Assembly (NCBI RefSeq): GCF_029338515.1
Contig: NZ_CP119988.1
Location: forward strand, 62,001 to 126,000
Origin: Haloglomus litoreum
Lineage (GTDB): Archaea > Halobacteriota > Halobacteria > Halobacteriales > Haloarculaceae
Direction: 5' to 3'
DNA length: 64,000 nt
The position numbers were made by a program, and so were the translations under genes. Shown here one piece after another: positions 1 through 8,282 of the stretch; the first letter of the stretch is position 1, and each line of letters opens with the position of its first letter. Below the pieces are notes generated by a model. It was not told where the DNA came from. It worked only from the letters and a program-made list of their open reading frames with translations, and ran no database searches.

Positions 1-310
1 CGAAGTACTCACGCACCGTCAGGAAGGAAGGCGGTCGGCCGTTCTCCGGCAGGATGCCGACCGCCTCGCGGGCCCGGACGGGCTCGGCGACGGGGTCGAT
101 GCCCGCCACCTCGGCGGTCCCCGCGTCGGGGACGAGCTGCCCGGTCAGGATGTTGATGGTCGTCGACTTCCCCGCCCCGTTCGGCCCGAGGAACCCGAAC
201 AGCTCCCCCCGCGGGACCGTGAGCGACAGGTCGTCCAGCGCAGTCACCTCCCCGTAGTGCTTGGCGAGCCCCTCGGTCCGTACCGCGGGCTCGCCCTCGT
301 CACCGGTCAT
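1..310 (-). CDS. ABC transporter ATP-binding protein (N-terminal part, runs off the window)
   Basis: This is the nucleotide-binding subunit of an ABC transporter, which would couple ATP hydrolysis to a membrane partner lying outside the window. The visible N-terminal ~103 residues contain the Walker A loop GPNGAGKST at about residues 43-51. A Q-loop-type region ([18 protein letters not shown]) lies near the window edge. The ATG at 310 fits the usual start, a few residues before the first beta strand. PENGxPP after Walker A is typical of the ABC-2 type exporters and NatA-like ATPases of haloarchaea. The Walker B and signature motifs lie beyond position 1, so the substrate cannot be assigned. 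Confidence 0.9.
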   Translation of the reverse strand, partial: MTGDEGEPAVRTEGLAKHYGEVTALDDLSLTVPRGELFGFLGPNGAGKSTTINILTGQLVPDAGTAEVAGIDPVAEPVRAREAVGILPENGRPPSFLTVREYF

Positions 311-430
311 TGCCCACCCGTTCGAACCCGGCCGTCGTTAACCCTGTCCCGACCCGGGGTCGCTCGGCCCCGCGCGACTGTTCGTACTCCCGACATCTGC
401 TGTACTCTACAACCTCGGTACAGCGCCACT

Positions 431-1345
431 CTATCCCGTATCCTGCTCGTGCGCCCGTTGCGCCGTGCGCCGTGCCCCGAGGAAGTCGGTGAGCAGTTCG
501 ACGAGCCGGCCGGGCTGATCCTCGGGAACGAGCGCGTAGGAGTCCGGTATCCGTTCGAGTCGTGCGTTCGGGAACAGCTCGGCCAGCCGCTCGGCGTCCG
601 CGACGGGGAAGATGGGGTCTTCGGGAGCCCACGCCAGCAGGACCGGTCGGTCGAACGATGGGAACGCCTCGGCGGCCCTGTTCGTGTATCGCGGCGAGAC
701 GCCGAGCAGGGCCTTCCGGAGATCGCGCTGTACGGCGGGGTCCGTCGAGAGCGTGCCGACGTATCCCGCGAGGGTCTCCGCGTCGACGGGGTGTTTCGCC
801 AGCAACCGGAACGCGAGCCGCCGCACGGCGGCCAGCCGGAGCGACCGGGCGAACAGCCCCGTGACGCCGGGTACCCGTGCCCCCCAGACGAACGGGAGCG
901 CCTCGCGTGGCGGGAAGTTGTCGAACGCGTCGCAGTTCGTGAGCACCAGCCGCTCGACGCGCCCGGGGTACTCGGCCAGGAACACCTGACAGAGTGCACC
1001 GCCCGTATCACAGCCCACCAGCGTCACCCGCTCGACCCCGACGGCGTCGAGGAACTCCGCGAGCAGGGCGGCCACCCCGGTCGGCGTGAGGTCCGCATCG
1101 GGATGCATCGGGACATCGTGGCCGCCGAGCGGGAGCGTCGGGACGAGACAGCGGGCCGCCCCCGTCTCGGCCAGTGGCCCGGCGACGTTCCGCCAGAGGT
1201 CGCCGTTCACGAACGCGCCGTGGACGAACAGCACCGGGTCGCCAGTCCCCAGATCGTGGTAACGGAGTGTTCCCTGCGGGAGTTCGACCTCGTGAGGGTC
1301 GTCCGCCAGTCGGTTCGTCGGGCCACCGGCTTCGGTCCGGGACAT
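431..1345 (-). CDS. Alpha/beta-fold hydrolase
   Basis: A 304-aa cytoplasmic enzyme of the alpha/beta hydrolase superfamily. The oxyanion-hole motif LFVHGAF lies near residue 35. The nucleophile-elbow position reads VGCDTGGAL, so Asp occupies the nucleophile place in the G-x-D-x-G context, as in haloalkane dehalogenases and epoxide hydrolases rather than Ser esterases. A late acidic residue in WAPEDPIFP follows the family pattern. The canonical C-terminal His is not clear: the expected place reads PDSYALVPEDQPG, with Tyr or Ala where His normally sits, so catalysis may be altered. The ATG at 1345 was chosen because the family domain begins about 20 residues later. Upstream extension in this frame is only antisense to the next gene. 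Confidence 0.85.
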   Translation of the reverse strand: MSRTEAGGPTNRLADDPHEVELPQGTLRYHDLGTGDPVLFVHGAFVNGDLWRNVAGPLAETGAARCLVPTLPLGGHDVPMHPDADLTPTGVAALLAEFLDAVGVERVTLVGCDTGGALCQVFLAEYPGRVERLVLTNCDAFDNFPPREALPFVWGARVPGVTGLFARSLRLAAVRRLAFRLLAKHPVDAETLAGYVGTLSTDPAVQRDLRKALLGVSPRYTNRAAEAFPSFDRPVLLAWAPEDPIFPVADAERLAELFPNARLERIPDSYALVPEDQPGRLVELLTDFLGARRTAQRAHEQDTG

Positions 1346-1455
1346 ACCCGAATCGTGGGCGCTTGCGGCCGTCAAGACACCGACGCGGAAATTCCGGGCG
1401 GCGCGGAATCCTTCCGGATGGCGGCATTGATGGTCGGGGGAACGAACGGGGCCGT

Positions 1456-2205
1456 ATGGACGGAGACGATCTCGCAGAACTGCTCCGGCTCCGCCACGGG
1501 GTCCTCCGGGCGGTCGTCGAAGCCCCGCGCCCGAGACACGAACTCGTCGACGCCCTGCCGGATTCGAAGTCGACCGTCTACAAGGGACTCTCGCAGCTGG
1601 AGGCGGCCGGCCTCGTCGAACGCTCCGAGGACGGCTTCGTCCCCACCCTGTTCGGAACGGTGGCGCTCGCGCGGTACGATGCGCTCGCCGACACCGCCGC
1701 GCTCGCCGACCTGCTCGCCGATGTCCCCGCCGGGGCGGTCGACCCGGCGGCGCTGGTCGGCGCAGAGATCGTCCGTCCCGACGAGACCGACGTCGAGCGT
1801 CACCTCGATGCGCTCTGGGAACTCCTCGGCGACGCCGAACACGCTCGCGGCGTCTCCCCGGTCGTGTCGCCGGGGTACGTCGAGCGCTTCCGGGCACTGC
1901 TGGACAGTGGGCTCACGGCCGAACTGGTCCTCCCCACCACCGTCGTACGCTCGCTCCGGGACGAGCACCCGGACGCGCTGGCCGCCGTCGCCGAACGGAC
2001 CACCCTCCACGAGTCGACCGAGTCGCTCCCGTTCGGCGTGGTCGTGACCGAGGGCGAGCACCCGCGGATGGCCATCGAGCTGCGTGATGGGCCACTCGTC
2101 ACGGGCCTCCTCACGAACGACACGCCCGACGCCCTCCGGTGGGCCGAGGCGACCGTCGACCGGTTCCGTGCAGAGGCGACCGCGGTCGCTGTCGATAGGT
2201 CGTGA
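1456..2205 (+). CDS. Winged-helix transcriptional regulator (FilR1/DUF1724-like)
   Basis: A 249-aa probable DNA-binding regulator. Residues ~8-60 form a winged helix (ELLRLRHGVLRAVVEAPR, then DSKSTVYKGLSQLEAAGLV as recognition helix and wing). The rest resembles the FilR1-type middle domain found in many haloarchaeal HTH proteins. It starts at the ATG at 1456, about 110 bp from the divergent hydrolase gene at 431-1345, and the two could share control sequences. The ligand and targets are unknown. The fold assignment is from the sequence pattern and the family name is by analogy. Confidence 0.8.
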   Translation: MDGDDLAELLRLRHGVLRAVVEAPRPRHELVDALPDSKSTVYKGLSQLEAAGLVERSEDGFVPTLFGTVALARYDALADTAALADLLADVPAGAVDPAALVGAEIVRPDETDVERHLDALWELLGDAEHARGVSPVVSPGYVERFRALLDSGLTAELVLPTTVVRSLRDEHPDALAAVAERTTLHESTESLPFGVVVTEGEHPRMAIELRDGPLVTGLLTNDTPDALRWAEATVDRFRAEATAVAVDRS

Positions 2206-2266
2206 GGAATCGGGTCCGAGCGGTCAGGTAGCTTGGACAGTGAGAATCAGCAGCCGCGGCGGGCGT

Positions 2267-2566
2267 TCACTCCTCGATGGCGTTGGCGTACTCGATGGCG
2301 TCGACCTCGATCTGTCGCAGTTCGTCGGCCCGCGCTGCGCGTCGGGCCTGGATGCGTCGCGCGGCGACGACGCCGACGGCGATTCCGGCGACGATCATCG
2401 GGACCATGCCGACGACCGCGACCTGGCGCGCGCGGCTGTTCCCGTGGTGCTCCTCGCCATCGGGGGCCGTCGCGTCCTCGTGTTCGCCCTCGTCGTCGCG
2501 GCCGAACCGGGCGCTGGGGCTGAACGTCGCGTCGTACCAGTGGTTTTCGAGCAGGGTGATGTTCAT
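2267..2566 (-). CDS. Small single-pass membrane protein, unknown function
   Basis: A 99-residue protein I do not recognise. It has an acidic, His-containing N-terminal part (about residues 20-42), one membrane segment at about residues 49-68 (VAVVGMVPMIVAGIAVGVVA), an Arg-rich stretch (RRIQARRAARADEL) and an acidic amphipathic tail. The positive cluster after the helix predicts an inside C terminus. It starts at the ATG at 2566, 87 bp from the divergent ATP-grasp gene. Confidence 0.65.
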   Translation of the reverse strand: MNITLLENHWYDATFSPSARFGRDDEGEHEDATAPDGEEHHGNSRARQVAVVGMVPMIVAGIAVGVVAARRIQARRAARADELRQIEVDAIEYANAIEE

Positions 2567-2653
2567 ACAACCGGTACGCCGGCTGAGAAGATAGCTGTTG
2601 CGTGCTACGCCACCGAGCCACACGGTTAAGCCGGCGGCCGCCGACTCGCCGTC

Positions 2654-3517
2654 ATGCACGTCGGGTTCTGCTACTCGCGCATCCGCGAGGACGAGAAGCT
2701 CCTGCTGAACGAACTGGAGTCCCGCGGCCACGCGGTGACCCGCATCGACGTCCGCAACCCGGCGTTCGGGCTCGACGACACCGAGCCGCCGGGCGTCCTC
2801 GACGGGGTGGACCTCGCGCTCAACCGGTGTCAGGAGTCCTCGCGGGTACGGTACGTCAGCCGCTTCTGCGAGGAGTACGGCGTCCCCGTGGTCAACGACG
2901 CCGAGACCACGGCCGTCTGCGCGGACAAGGTGCGGGGCAGCCTCGCGCTCCGGGCGGCGGACGTGCCCACGCCCCGGACGGAGGTCGCGTTCGACCGCGA
3001 GACGGCGCTCGACATCGCGGACCGCTTCGGCTACCCCTGTGTCCTCAAGCCGGTCACGGGCTCGTGGGGCCGGCTCGTCGCCCGCCTCGACACCCGTGCG
3101 GCCGCGGAGGGGATGTTCGAGCACAAGGAGGTCCTCGGGAGTTACGAGCACAAGGTGTTCTACGTCCAGGAGTTCGTCGCGAAACCCGGCCGCGACATCC
3201 GCGTGGTCGCCGCCGACGGCGAGCCGGTCGCCGCGATGTACCGCTCCTCGGCGCACTGGATCACGAACGCGGCGAAGGGTGGCGAGGTCTCGGCCTGCAC
3301 CGTCGACGACGAGATGCGCGACCTCGTCGCCCGCGCGAGCGAGGCCGTCGGCGGCGGCCTCCTCGGCGTCGACCTGATGGAGACGCCCGACGCCGACGAG
3401 CCCTACACCGTCCACGAGGTGAACGGGACCTGCGAGTTCAAGGCGCTCAACACCGTCGCCGAGCGGGACGTGCCCGGGGCCGCCGTCGACTGGCTGGAGA
3501 CACGGGCGGGGGCCTGA
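2654..3517 (+). CDS. ATP-grasp ligase of the LysX/ArgX/RimK group
   Basis: A 287-aa ATP-grasp enzyme expected to join an amino acid or a glutamyl group to a carboxylate with ATP. Visible features are the N-terminal pre-ATP-grasp Rossmann part (MHVGFCYSRIREDEKLL), the ATP-binding loop with CVLKPVTGSWGRLV at about residue 133, KVFYVQEFVAKPGRDIR, and the metal-binding C-terminal E-V-N-G-T-C-E-F-K. The length and VNxxxEFK ending match LysX/ArgX, which ligate glutamate or aminoadipate to the carrier LysW. No carrier protein or other arginine/lysine genes are nearby, so this may be a stand-alone paralogue with another substrate. Confidence 0.8.
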   Translation: MHVGFCYSRIREDEKLLLNELESRGHAVTRIDVRNPAFGLDDTEPPGVLDGVDLALNRCQESSRVRYVSRFCEEYGVPVVNDAETTAVCADKVRGSLALRAADVPTPRTEVAFDRETALDIADRFGYPCVLKPVTGSWGRLVARLDTRAAAEGMFEHKEVLGSYEHKVFYVQEFVAKPGRDIRVVAADGEPVAAMYRSSAHWITNAAKGGEVSACTVDDEMRDLVARASEAVGGGLLGVDLMETPDADEPYTVHEVNGTCEFKALNTVAERDVPGAAVDWLETRAGA

Positions 3518-3599
3518 CCGGAGCCCCGCCGCTCCCGGTCGTGCGCGCGCCCGGCGGTCCACCTCCGTACTCTTGTGTCGTGGCCCCCTTCGGACGGGT

Positions 3600-4220
3600 A
3601 TGCCCGACCGGATCACCGTCTACTCGGACTACGTCTGCCCGTTCTGCTACCTCGGCCGCGAGTCGCTCTCGCGCTACCAGGCGACCCGCGAGGAGCCACT
3701 GGAGATCGACTGGCACCCGTTCGACCTCCGCTCGAACAAGCGCCGGCCCGACGGGAGCATCGACCACTCCGTCGACGACGGGAAGGACGAGGCGTACTTC
3801 GAGCAGGCGAAGGAGAACGTCCGACGGCTGCAGGAGCGCTACGGCGTGGAGATGACGCTCGAGGTCGCGATGGAGGTGGACTCGCTGCCCGCGCAGCTGG
3901 TCTCCTACCACGTGAAACAGCAGGAGCCGTACGAGACGTGGCTCGCGTTGGACGAGGCGCTGCTGGCGGCGCTGTGGCGCGACGGCCGCGACATCGGCGA
4001 TACGGACGTGCTCGTCGAGGTCGCGACGGTCGTGGGCCTCGACGGCGACCTCGTCCACGAGGCGCTCGACGACGACACCCTCCGGGCGGAACTCACCGAG
4101 CAGTTCGATGCGGCCCAGGCGACGGGCATCACGGGCGTCCCGACGTTCACCTACGAGGGGTACGCCGCGCGCGGCGCCGTGCCGCCCGAGCAGCTGGAGC
4201 GGCTGGTCGAGGGCGCGTAG
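3600..4220 (+). CDS. DsbA/FrnE-family thiol oxidoreductase
   Basis: A 206-residue thioredoxin-fold protein of the DsbA/2-hydroxychromene isomerase group. The redox motif C-P-F-C is at residues 13-16 after VYSDYV. The cis-proline loop GITGVPTF lies near the C terminus and a helical insert lies between. There is no signal peptide, so it is cytoplasmic. FrnE-like proteins of this length act in disulfide exchange and oxidative stress. The ATG at 3600 starts directly before the first beta strand and was preferred to an in-frame start 27 bp upstream. Confidence 0.88.
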   Translation: MPDRITVYSDYVCPFCYLGRESLSRYQATREEPLEIDWHPFDLRSNKRRPDGSIDHSVDDGKDEAYFEQAKENVRRLQERYGVEMTLEVAMEVDSLPAQLVSYHVKQQEPYETWLALDEALLAALWRDGRDIGDTDVLVEVATVVGLDGDLVHEALDDDTLRAELTEQFDAAQATGITGVPTFTYEGYAARGAVPPEQLERLVEGA

Positions 4221-4266
4221 CCACCCGACCCCGGGACTCTTCGGCCCGGCGGCTCTCGTCGCTCCC

Positions 4267-5295
4267 GTGTCCTCCGACCGCCCCACGTCGCTCGCCCGGC
4301 TCCTCGACCGGGTGGTCCGGCTCGGCTGGAATCACACGGAGCGCCGGCTCCGCCTGCCGTTCCGGCTCGTCCTCGCGCTCGTCGTCGCGGTGCTCGTCTC
4401 CCGCGTCGTGAGCGTCGGCATCGGCCTCCTCACGGACAACTACCGCGGCGGCGTCCTGGCGGGCGCGTTCCCGGGCGCCGACCTCGGGACGGTGCTCCGC
4501 GTCGTCAGTTCGCTGTCCGCGGCGCTCGGCATCGCCGTCATCGTCGCCGTCGCCGGGGTCGCGCTCGACCGCCGCCGGCTCCCCGACTTCGGCTTCCACG
4601 TCGACCGCTCGTGGTGGGCCGACTGTGCCTTCGGGACCGCGCTCGGCGTGGCGCTGATGGCCGGCATCTTCCTCGTCGGCTACGCGGCGGGCTGGTTCCG
4701 CGTCGTCGGGACCGCCTTCGCCGAGCCCGGGTTCTCCTTCCTCGGGCTGGTCGCCGGCTATCTCGTCGTCTTCGCCGCCGTCTCGCTGACGGAGGAGCTG
4801 ATGGTCCGGGGGTACCTGCTGACGAACCTCGCGGAGGGGCTCCGGGTCGGCCCGGTCACCGGCCGCGTCGCGCTCGGTCTCGCCGTCCTCTGCACGTCGG
4901 GCCTGTTCGGCTGGCTCCACGCGGGCAACCCGAACGCGACGCTCGTGAGCACGGCCACCATCGCGCTCGCCGGGATCTTCCTCGCGGCGGGCTACGCGCT
5001 GACGGGTGAACTCGCGGTCCCACTGGGCCTGCACTTCTCGTGGAACTACGCCCAGGGCGTGCTGTTCGGCTTCCCGGTCAGCGGCCTCCGCGTTGGCGTC
5101 GCGCTCGTCCGCACGCGTGAGACGGGCCCGGACCTGGTGACGGGCGGGCGCTTCGGCCCGGAGGCGGGGCTGCTGGGTGTGGTCGCCATCCTGCTCGGTA
5201 TCGCGGCCATCGCGGGCTGGGTCCGGTTGCGGAGCGGCGACCTGGGGCTGGCCGAGGCCGTGTGGACGCCGGAGCTACGGTGGCGCGAGCGCTGA
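4267..5295 (+). CDS. CPBP family intramembrane glutamic protease
   Basis: A 342-aa multi-pass membrane protein with the CPBP/Abi signatures: the E-E-L-M-V-R-G motif in the middle, then FGWLHAGNPN, and the His of LGLHFSWNYAQG in a later helix. In Rce1-type enzymes these Glu and His residues form the intramembrane active site. The GTG at 4267 starts 46 bp after the DsbA-like gene, and the ORF has no closer ATG before the first membrane helix. The substrate is unknown. The C terminus is a further helix and a short charged tail. Confidence 0.85.
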   Translation: MSSDRPTSLARLLDRVVRLGWNHTERRLRLPFRLVLALVVAVLVSRVVSVGIGLLTDNYRGGVLAGAFPGADLGTVLRVVSSLSAALGIAVIVAVAGVALDRRRLPDFGFHVDRSWWADCAFGTALGVALMAGIFLVGYAAGWFRVVGTAFAEPGFSFLGLVAGYLVVFAAVSLTEELMVRGYLLTNLAEGLRVGPVTGRVALGLAVLCTSGLFGWLHAGNPNATLVSTATIALAGIFLAAGYALTGELAVPLGLHFSWNYAQGVLFGFPVSGLRVGVALVRTRETGPDLVTGGRFGPEAGLLGVVAILLGIAAIAGWVRLRSGDLGLAEAVWTPELRWRER

Positions 5296-5314
5296 TGCGG
5301 TCACGCTCGCGCCG

Positions 5315-6004
5315 CTACTCGGTGCCCCCGTCCACCAGCTCGCGCTGGAACGCCCGCCCGACGGCGTACAGTTTGGCCAGCGTGTAGAGGCCGAGCGCGA
5401 CCCCACTGAGCCCGGTGACGATGCTGAGCAGCGCCAGGTCGCCGACCGTGTAGGCGGCCGACTGCTGGGTCAGCTGGAGGTAGCTCGCGGCCGCGAGCCC
5501 GACGCCGAACGCGACCATGAACGACGCGGCGACCTGTGCGCTCCGCCACCAGTTGTAGAGGTGGTGCTCCAGCGCCCGGTCGCGCCGCTCGGCCGAGAGC
5601 CCCGGCGGGACGAGTGGGCGGCTGAACACGCCCAGCACCAGCCCCAGGCTGGCCGCCTGGACGAACGCCACCAGGCTCCCGACTCGCGCGAGGGGCTGCC
5701 GACCGAGCAGGAGGAAGGTCACGAAGTAGGCCAGCAGCGCCGCCGGCGCGAGGAAGTAGTCCACGGGGACCAGCCACTCGCTCGCCCGCCCCGGTTCGAG
5801 GTGCGAGCGCATCCCTCGGTACCCGAGCCCCCCGAGGGTCACCACGAACGCCAGCAGCACCACGCCGTCAGCGAGCGAGGGGGCGAGGAGCCGCCCGAGC
5901 GCGTCACGGGTCTCGAGTAGCGACGCCAGCAGTGCGACCCCGTAGGTGGCGAACAGGGCGGTGAACGTCCACACCGCACCCCGCTGCTGGAGGCTGTCGG
6001 CCAT
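5315..6004 (-). CDS. Multi-pass membrane protein, unknown
   Basis: A 229-aa protein with about six hydrophobic helices, for example WTFTALFATYGVALLASLL near residue 12 and LAPAALLAYFVTFLLLG near residue 85. A conserved-looking polar stretch HHLYNWWRSAQVAAS sits around residue 145. I cannot assign a family. It follows the membrane protein at 6054-6806 on the same strand with a 49-bp gap, so the two may be co-transcribed. Confidence 0.7.
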   Translation of the reverse strand: MADSLQQRGAVWTFTALFATYGVALLASLLETRDALGRLLAPSLADGVVLLAFVVTLGGLGYRGMRSHLEPGRASEWLVPVDYFLAPAALLAYFVTFLLLGRQPLARVGSLVAFVQAASLGLVLGVFSRPLVPPGLSAERRDRALEHHLYNWWRSAQVAASFMVAFGVGLAAASYLQLTQQSAAYTVGDLALLSIVTGLSGVALGLYTLAKLYAVGRAFQRELVDGGTE

Positions 6005-6053
6005 CGGCAGGGGTCTCGTCGGTGGCCGGCAAAGAAGCTCCGACCCGTCCCCG

Positions 6054-6806
6054 TCAGAACCCGCCCCAGCGCAGGTACACCATCACGAAGACGATGGCGA
6101 GCTGGAAGACCCCCTGGATGCCCGCCAGCTTCGCGTTGCGCATCCCGATGTCCGCGATGCGCTGCGTGTCGGGGTCCGTCGAGGTCATCTCCCTGTACAT
6201 CAGCACCTCGCCGGGCATCAGGACGCCGAAGCCCAGCACGCTGAGCACGACGACGATGCCCAGCGAGACGGCGATAACCGTCGAGGTCATGGCGAACTCG
6301 GGGAGCGTCACCGCGAGGTAGGCGACGCTCGCGACCGTGGCGACGGCGAAGACGGCCTGCCAGCGGCGGTCGCCGAACGCGCGGAACTGGTAGCCGATCG
6401 ACAGCAGCGCCGGCACCACGATGGCGAGGTTCATCAGCGCCAGCCACGGGTCGGCGTTCGGGAAGTAGCCCAGCCGCAGCGCCAGCGTGATGCCGCCGAC
6501 GATGGTGACCAGCGCCAGCACCGGCATCAGGAACGTCATCTTCGGCGTGAACCGCTGGAAGATGTCGGCGCGGGCGTCCACGTCCAGGCCGCCGATGACC
6601 GGCCCCAGCACCGCGGCCATGAACAGGTCGATCCCCGTCCACAGCACGCCGGCCATCACGTGGACGTACGTGTGCTGCTGGACGGTCCCCATCGCCAGCA
6701 CGTACGCCAGCGCCAGCACCGGCACGGCCACGGCGCCGGCCGCGAACGCCGGGTTCGCTCGATTCCCCATCCCCCGTATCGTCCCGCGAACGGTCGTCGT
6801 CGACAT
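6054..6806 (-). CDS. Multi-pass membrane protein resembling DUF2269/CopD-like proteins
   Basis: A 250-aa integral membrane protein with about seven helices. Helix 2 contains YVHVMAGVLWTGIDLFM, which resembles the H-x2-G-x-x-W-x-G pattern of DUF2269 and CopD-like proteins, so a haem- or metal-linked redox role is possible but unproven. The ATG at 6806 (MSTTTVRG) was chosen over one 27 bp upstream. A third possible start is the Met of MGNRANP, just before the first helix. Confidence 0.7.
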   Translation of the reverse strand: MSTTTVRGTIRGMGNRANPAFAAGAVAVPVLALAYVLAMGTVQQHTYVHVMAGVLWTGIDLFMAAVLGPVIGGLDVDARADIFQRFTPKMTFLMPVLALVTIVGGITLALRLGYFPNADPWLALMNLAIVVPALLSIGYQFRAFGDRRWQAVFAVATVASVAYLAVTLPEFAMTSTVIAVSLGIVVVLSVLGFGVLMPGEVLMYREMTSTDPDTQRIADIGMRNAKLAGIQGVFQLAIVFVMVYLRWGGF

Positions 6807-6870
6807 CGTGTGTGTCTCCGTCGGCCGGGTCACAAATTCGTTACTCCGGCGGCGACGTTTCGACGGCGGC

Positions 6871-7209
6871 TCAGGTGTCCGCGTCGACGAACGCCAGGAC
6901 GTCGTCGGCGCCGACGAACCCCTCGGCGAGCCGCCGGACCGGCTCGCCGTCCTCGAAGTAGACCAGGAGCGGAACGCTCTGGACGGCGAACCGCTCGACC
7001 AGCGGCGGGTCGTCGCGGGGGTTGACGAGGCCGACGGCCACGTCGGTCGCGCGGGCGACGTTGCCGAGGACGGGCTCCATCGACGCGCAGATCGAACAGC
7101 CCTCCGTGTAGAACTCGATGAGGGCGCGGTCGTTGGCGGCGAGGAAGGCGTCGAGGTCGGCCTCGTCGGCGAGGTTCGTCGGACGGTCGGCGGTCGCGGC
7201 GTCGCTCAT
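6871..7209 (-). CDS. Thioredoxin-like protein with C-S-I-C motif
   Basis: A 112-aa thioredoxin-fold protein. The active-site place reads EFYTEGCSICASMEP, giving C38-S-I-C41 in place of the usual CGPC, and the cis-proline loop is QSVPLLVYF. The changed dipeptide should shift the redox potential. It lies 47 bp after the flippase gene on the same strand, so it is probably part of the sulfatase-flippase-thioredoxin transcription unit. Confidence 0.85.
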   Translation of the reverse strand: MSDAATADRPTNLADEADLDAFLAANDRALIEFYTEGCSICASMEPVLGNVARATDVAVGLVNPRDDPPLVERFAVQSVPLLVYFEDGEPVRRLAEGFVGADDVLAFVDADT

Positions 7210-7256
7210 GCAGTTGGGGACGCACCCGATGCGGTTAAGCACCGTGCCGGGGGGCC

Positions 7257-8282
7257 TCAGGCGCGCTTCACGACCGTCAGCGCCGCCGTCCCGCCGACGC
7301 CGAGCGCGAACCAGTACGAGACGACCCGGTAGACCAGCGCGATGGCGAGCGCGACGGCGGCCGACTCGATGGCCACGGCGACCAGCAGCGCCACGAGGGC
7401 GGCCTCGACGCCGCCCAGCCCACCGGGCGTGGGGACCATCCCCGCCAGCGTCGAGGCCGGGACGACGAACAGCACCGTCAGCGGGCTGATGTCGACGCCG
7501 AGCGCCTGCCCGGCACAGTACAGCGGGAAGGCGAAGAACACCCAGCCGACGTAGGCGAATCCGACGGCCTTCACCAGCGCGCCCGGGTCCTGCGCGACCC
7601 GGCCGAACGCGGCGTAGAGGTCGTCGATGCGGTCGGCGACGCCGTCGACGCTGACGCGGTCGGTCCGCCTCGCGACCGGCGCGACCAGCCGGAGGAGGCC
7701 GCTCCGCACCTGCTCGCGCCAGAACCACCCCGCGCCCGTGACGACGGGGATGCCGACGGCCATCCCGAACAGGCCGAAGGCGAGCGGCCGCGTCGCGGCG
7801 GGCAGCGACGGCCGGGTCAACAGCACGCCCAGCCCGACGGCCGCGAAGCTGAAGAACGGCAGCAGGTTCAGCAGGTCGGCGGTGACGACCGACGCCAGCG
7901 AGTCCTCGTAGCTCGCGTCCGTGTCCCGCGAGAGGACGTACGCGATGAACGGTTCGCCGCCGGCCTGCCCCAGCGGCGTGACGTAGTTGGCGAACGTGGC
8001 CGCGAAGTAGGTCACCACCAGTTTCCGGTACGGCACGTCGATGCCGACCACCGCGAGGACGACCTGCCAGGCCTTCCCCCACGAGGCCAGACAGAGCGCC
8101 GTCGAGAGACAGCCCAGCACCACCCACTCGTACTCGGCGCCGGCCAGCGCCTGCGAGACCTCCTCCACGCCGAGCCCGACGGTCACGAGGTAGAGGAAGG
8201 CGATGGCCACCAGGAAGCCGACGCCGGTCTTCGCCAGCGTCTCGCGGGTGGCGAACTCGACGAACTGCCGGCCGTCGCTCAT
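7257..8282 (-). CDS. Flippase-like / UPF0104 (LPG synthase TM) family membrane protein
   Basis: A 341-aa protein with about eight membrane helices and the family's conserved NYVTPLGQAGGEP motif near residue 100 and TPGGLGGVEAALVAL near residue 285. Members are lysyl-phosphatidylglycerol synthase TM regions and AglD-type proteins, implicated in lipid-linked glycan handling. Its ATG at 8282 shares one base with the stop codon of the upstream sulfatase gene, which indicates translational coupling. A joint role in modifying a surface glycan is an inference from that coupling. Confidence 0.85.
   Translation of the reverse strand: MSDGRQFVEFATRETLAKTGVGFLVAIAFLYLVTVGLGVEEVSQALAGAEYEWVVLGCLSTALCLASWGKAWQVVLAVVGIDVPYRKLVVTYFAATFANYVTPLGQAGGEPFIAYVLSRDTDASYEDSLASVVTADLLNLLPFFSFAAVGLGVLLTRPSLPAATRPLAFGLFGMAVGIPVVTGAGWFWREQVRSGLLRLVAPVARRTDRVSVDGVADRIDDLYAAFGRVAQDPGALVKAVGFAYVGWVFFAFPLYCAGQALGVDISPLTVLFVVPASTLAGMVPTPGGLGGVEAALVALLVAVAIESAAVALAIALVYRVVSYWFALGVGGTAALTVVKRA

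Noticed and set aside
257..2047. Long plus-strand frame over the hydrolase and regulator genes
   Set aside because: It is antisense to well-supported genes and has low-complexity Arg/Pro/Ser composition, an effect of high GC.
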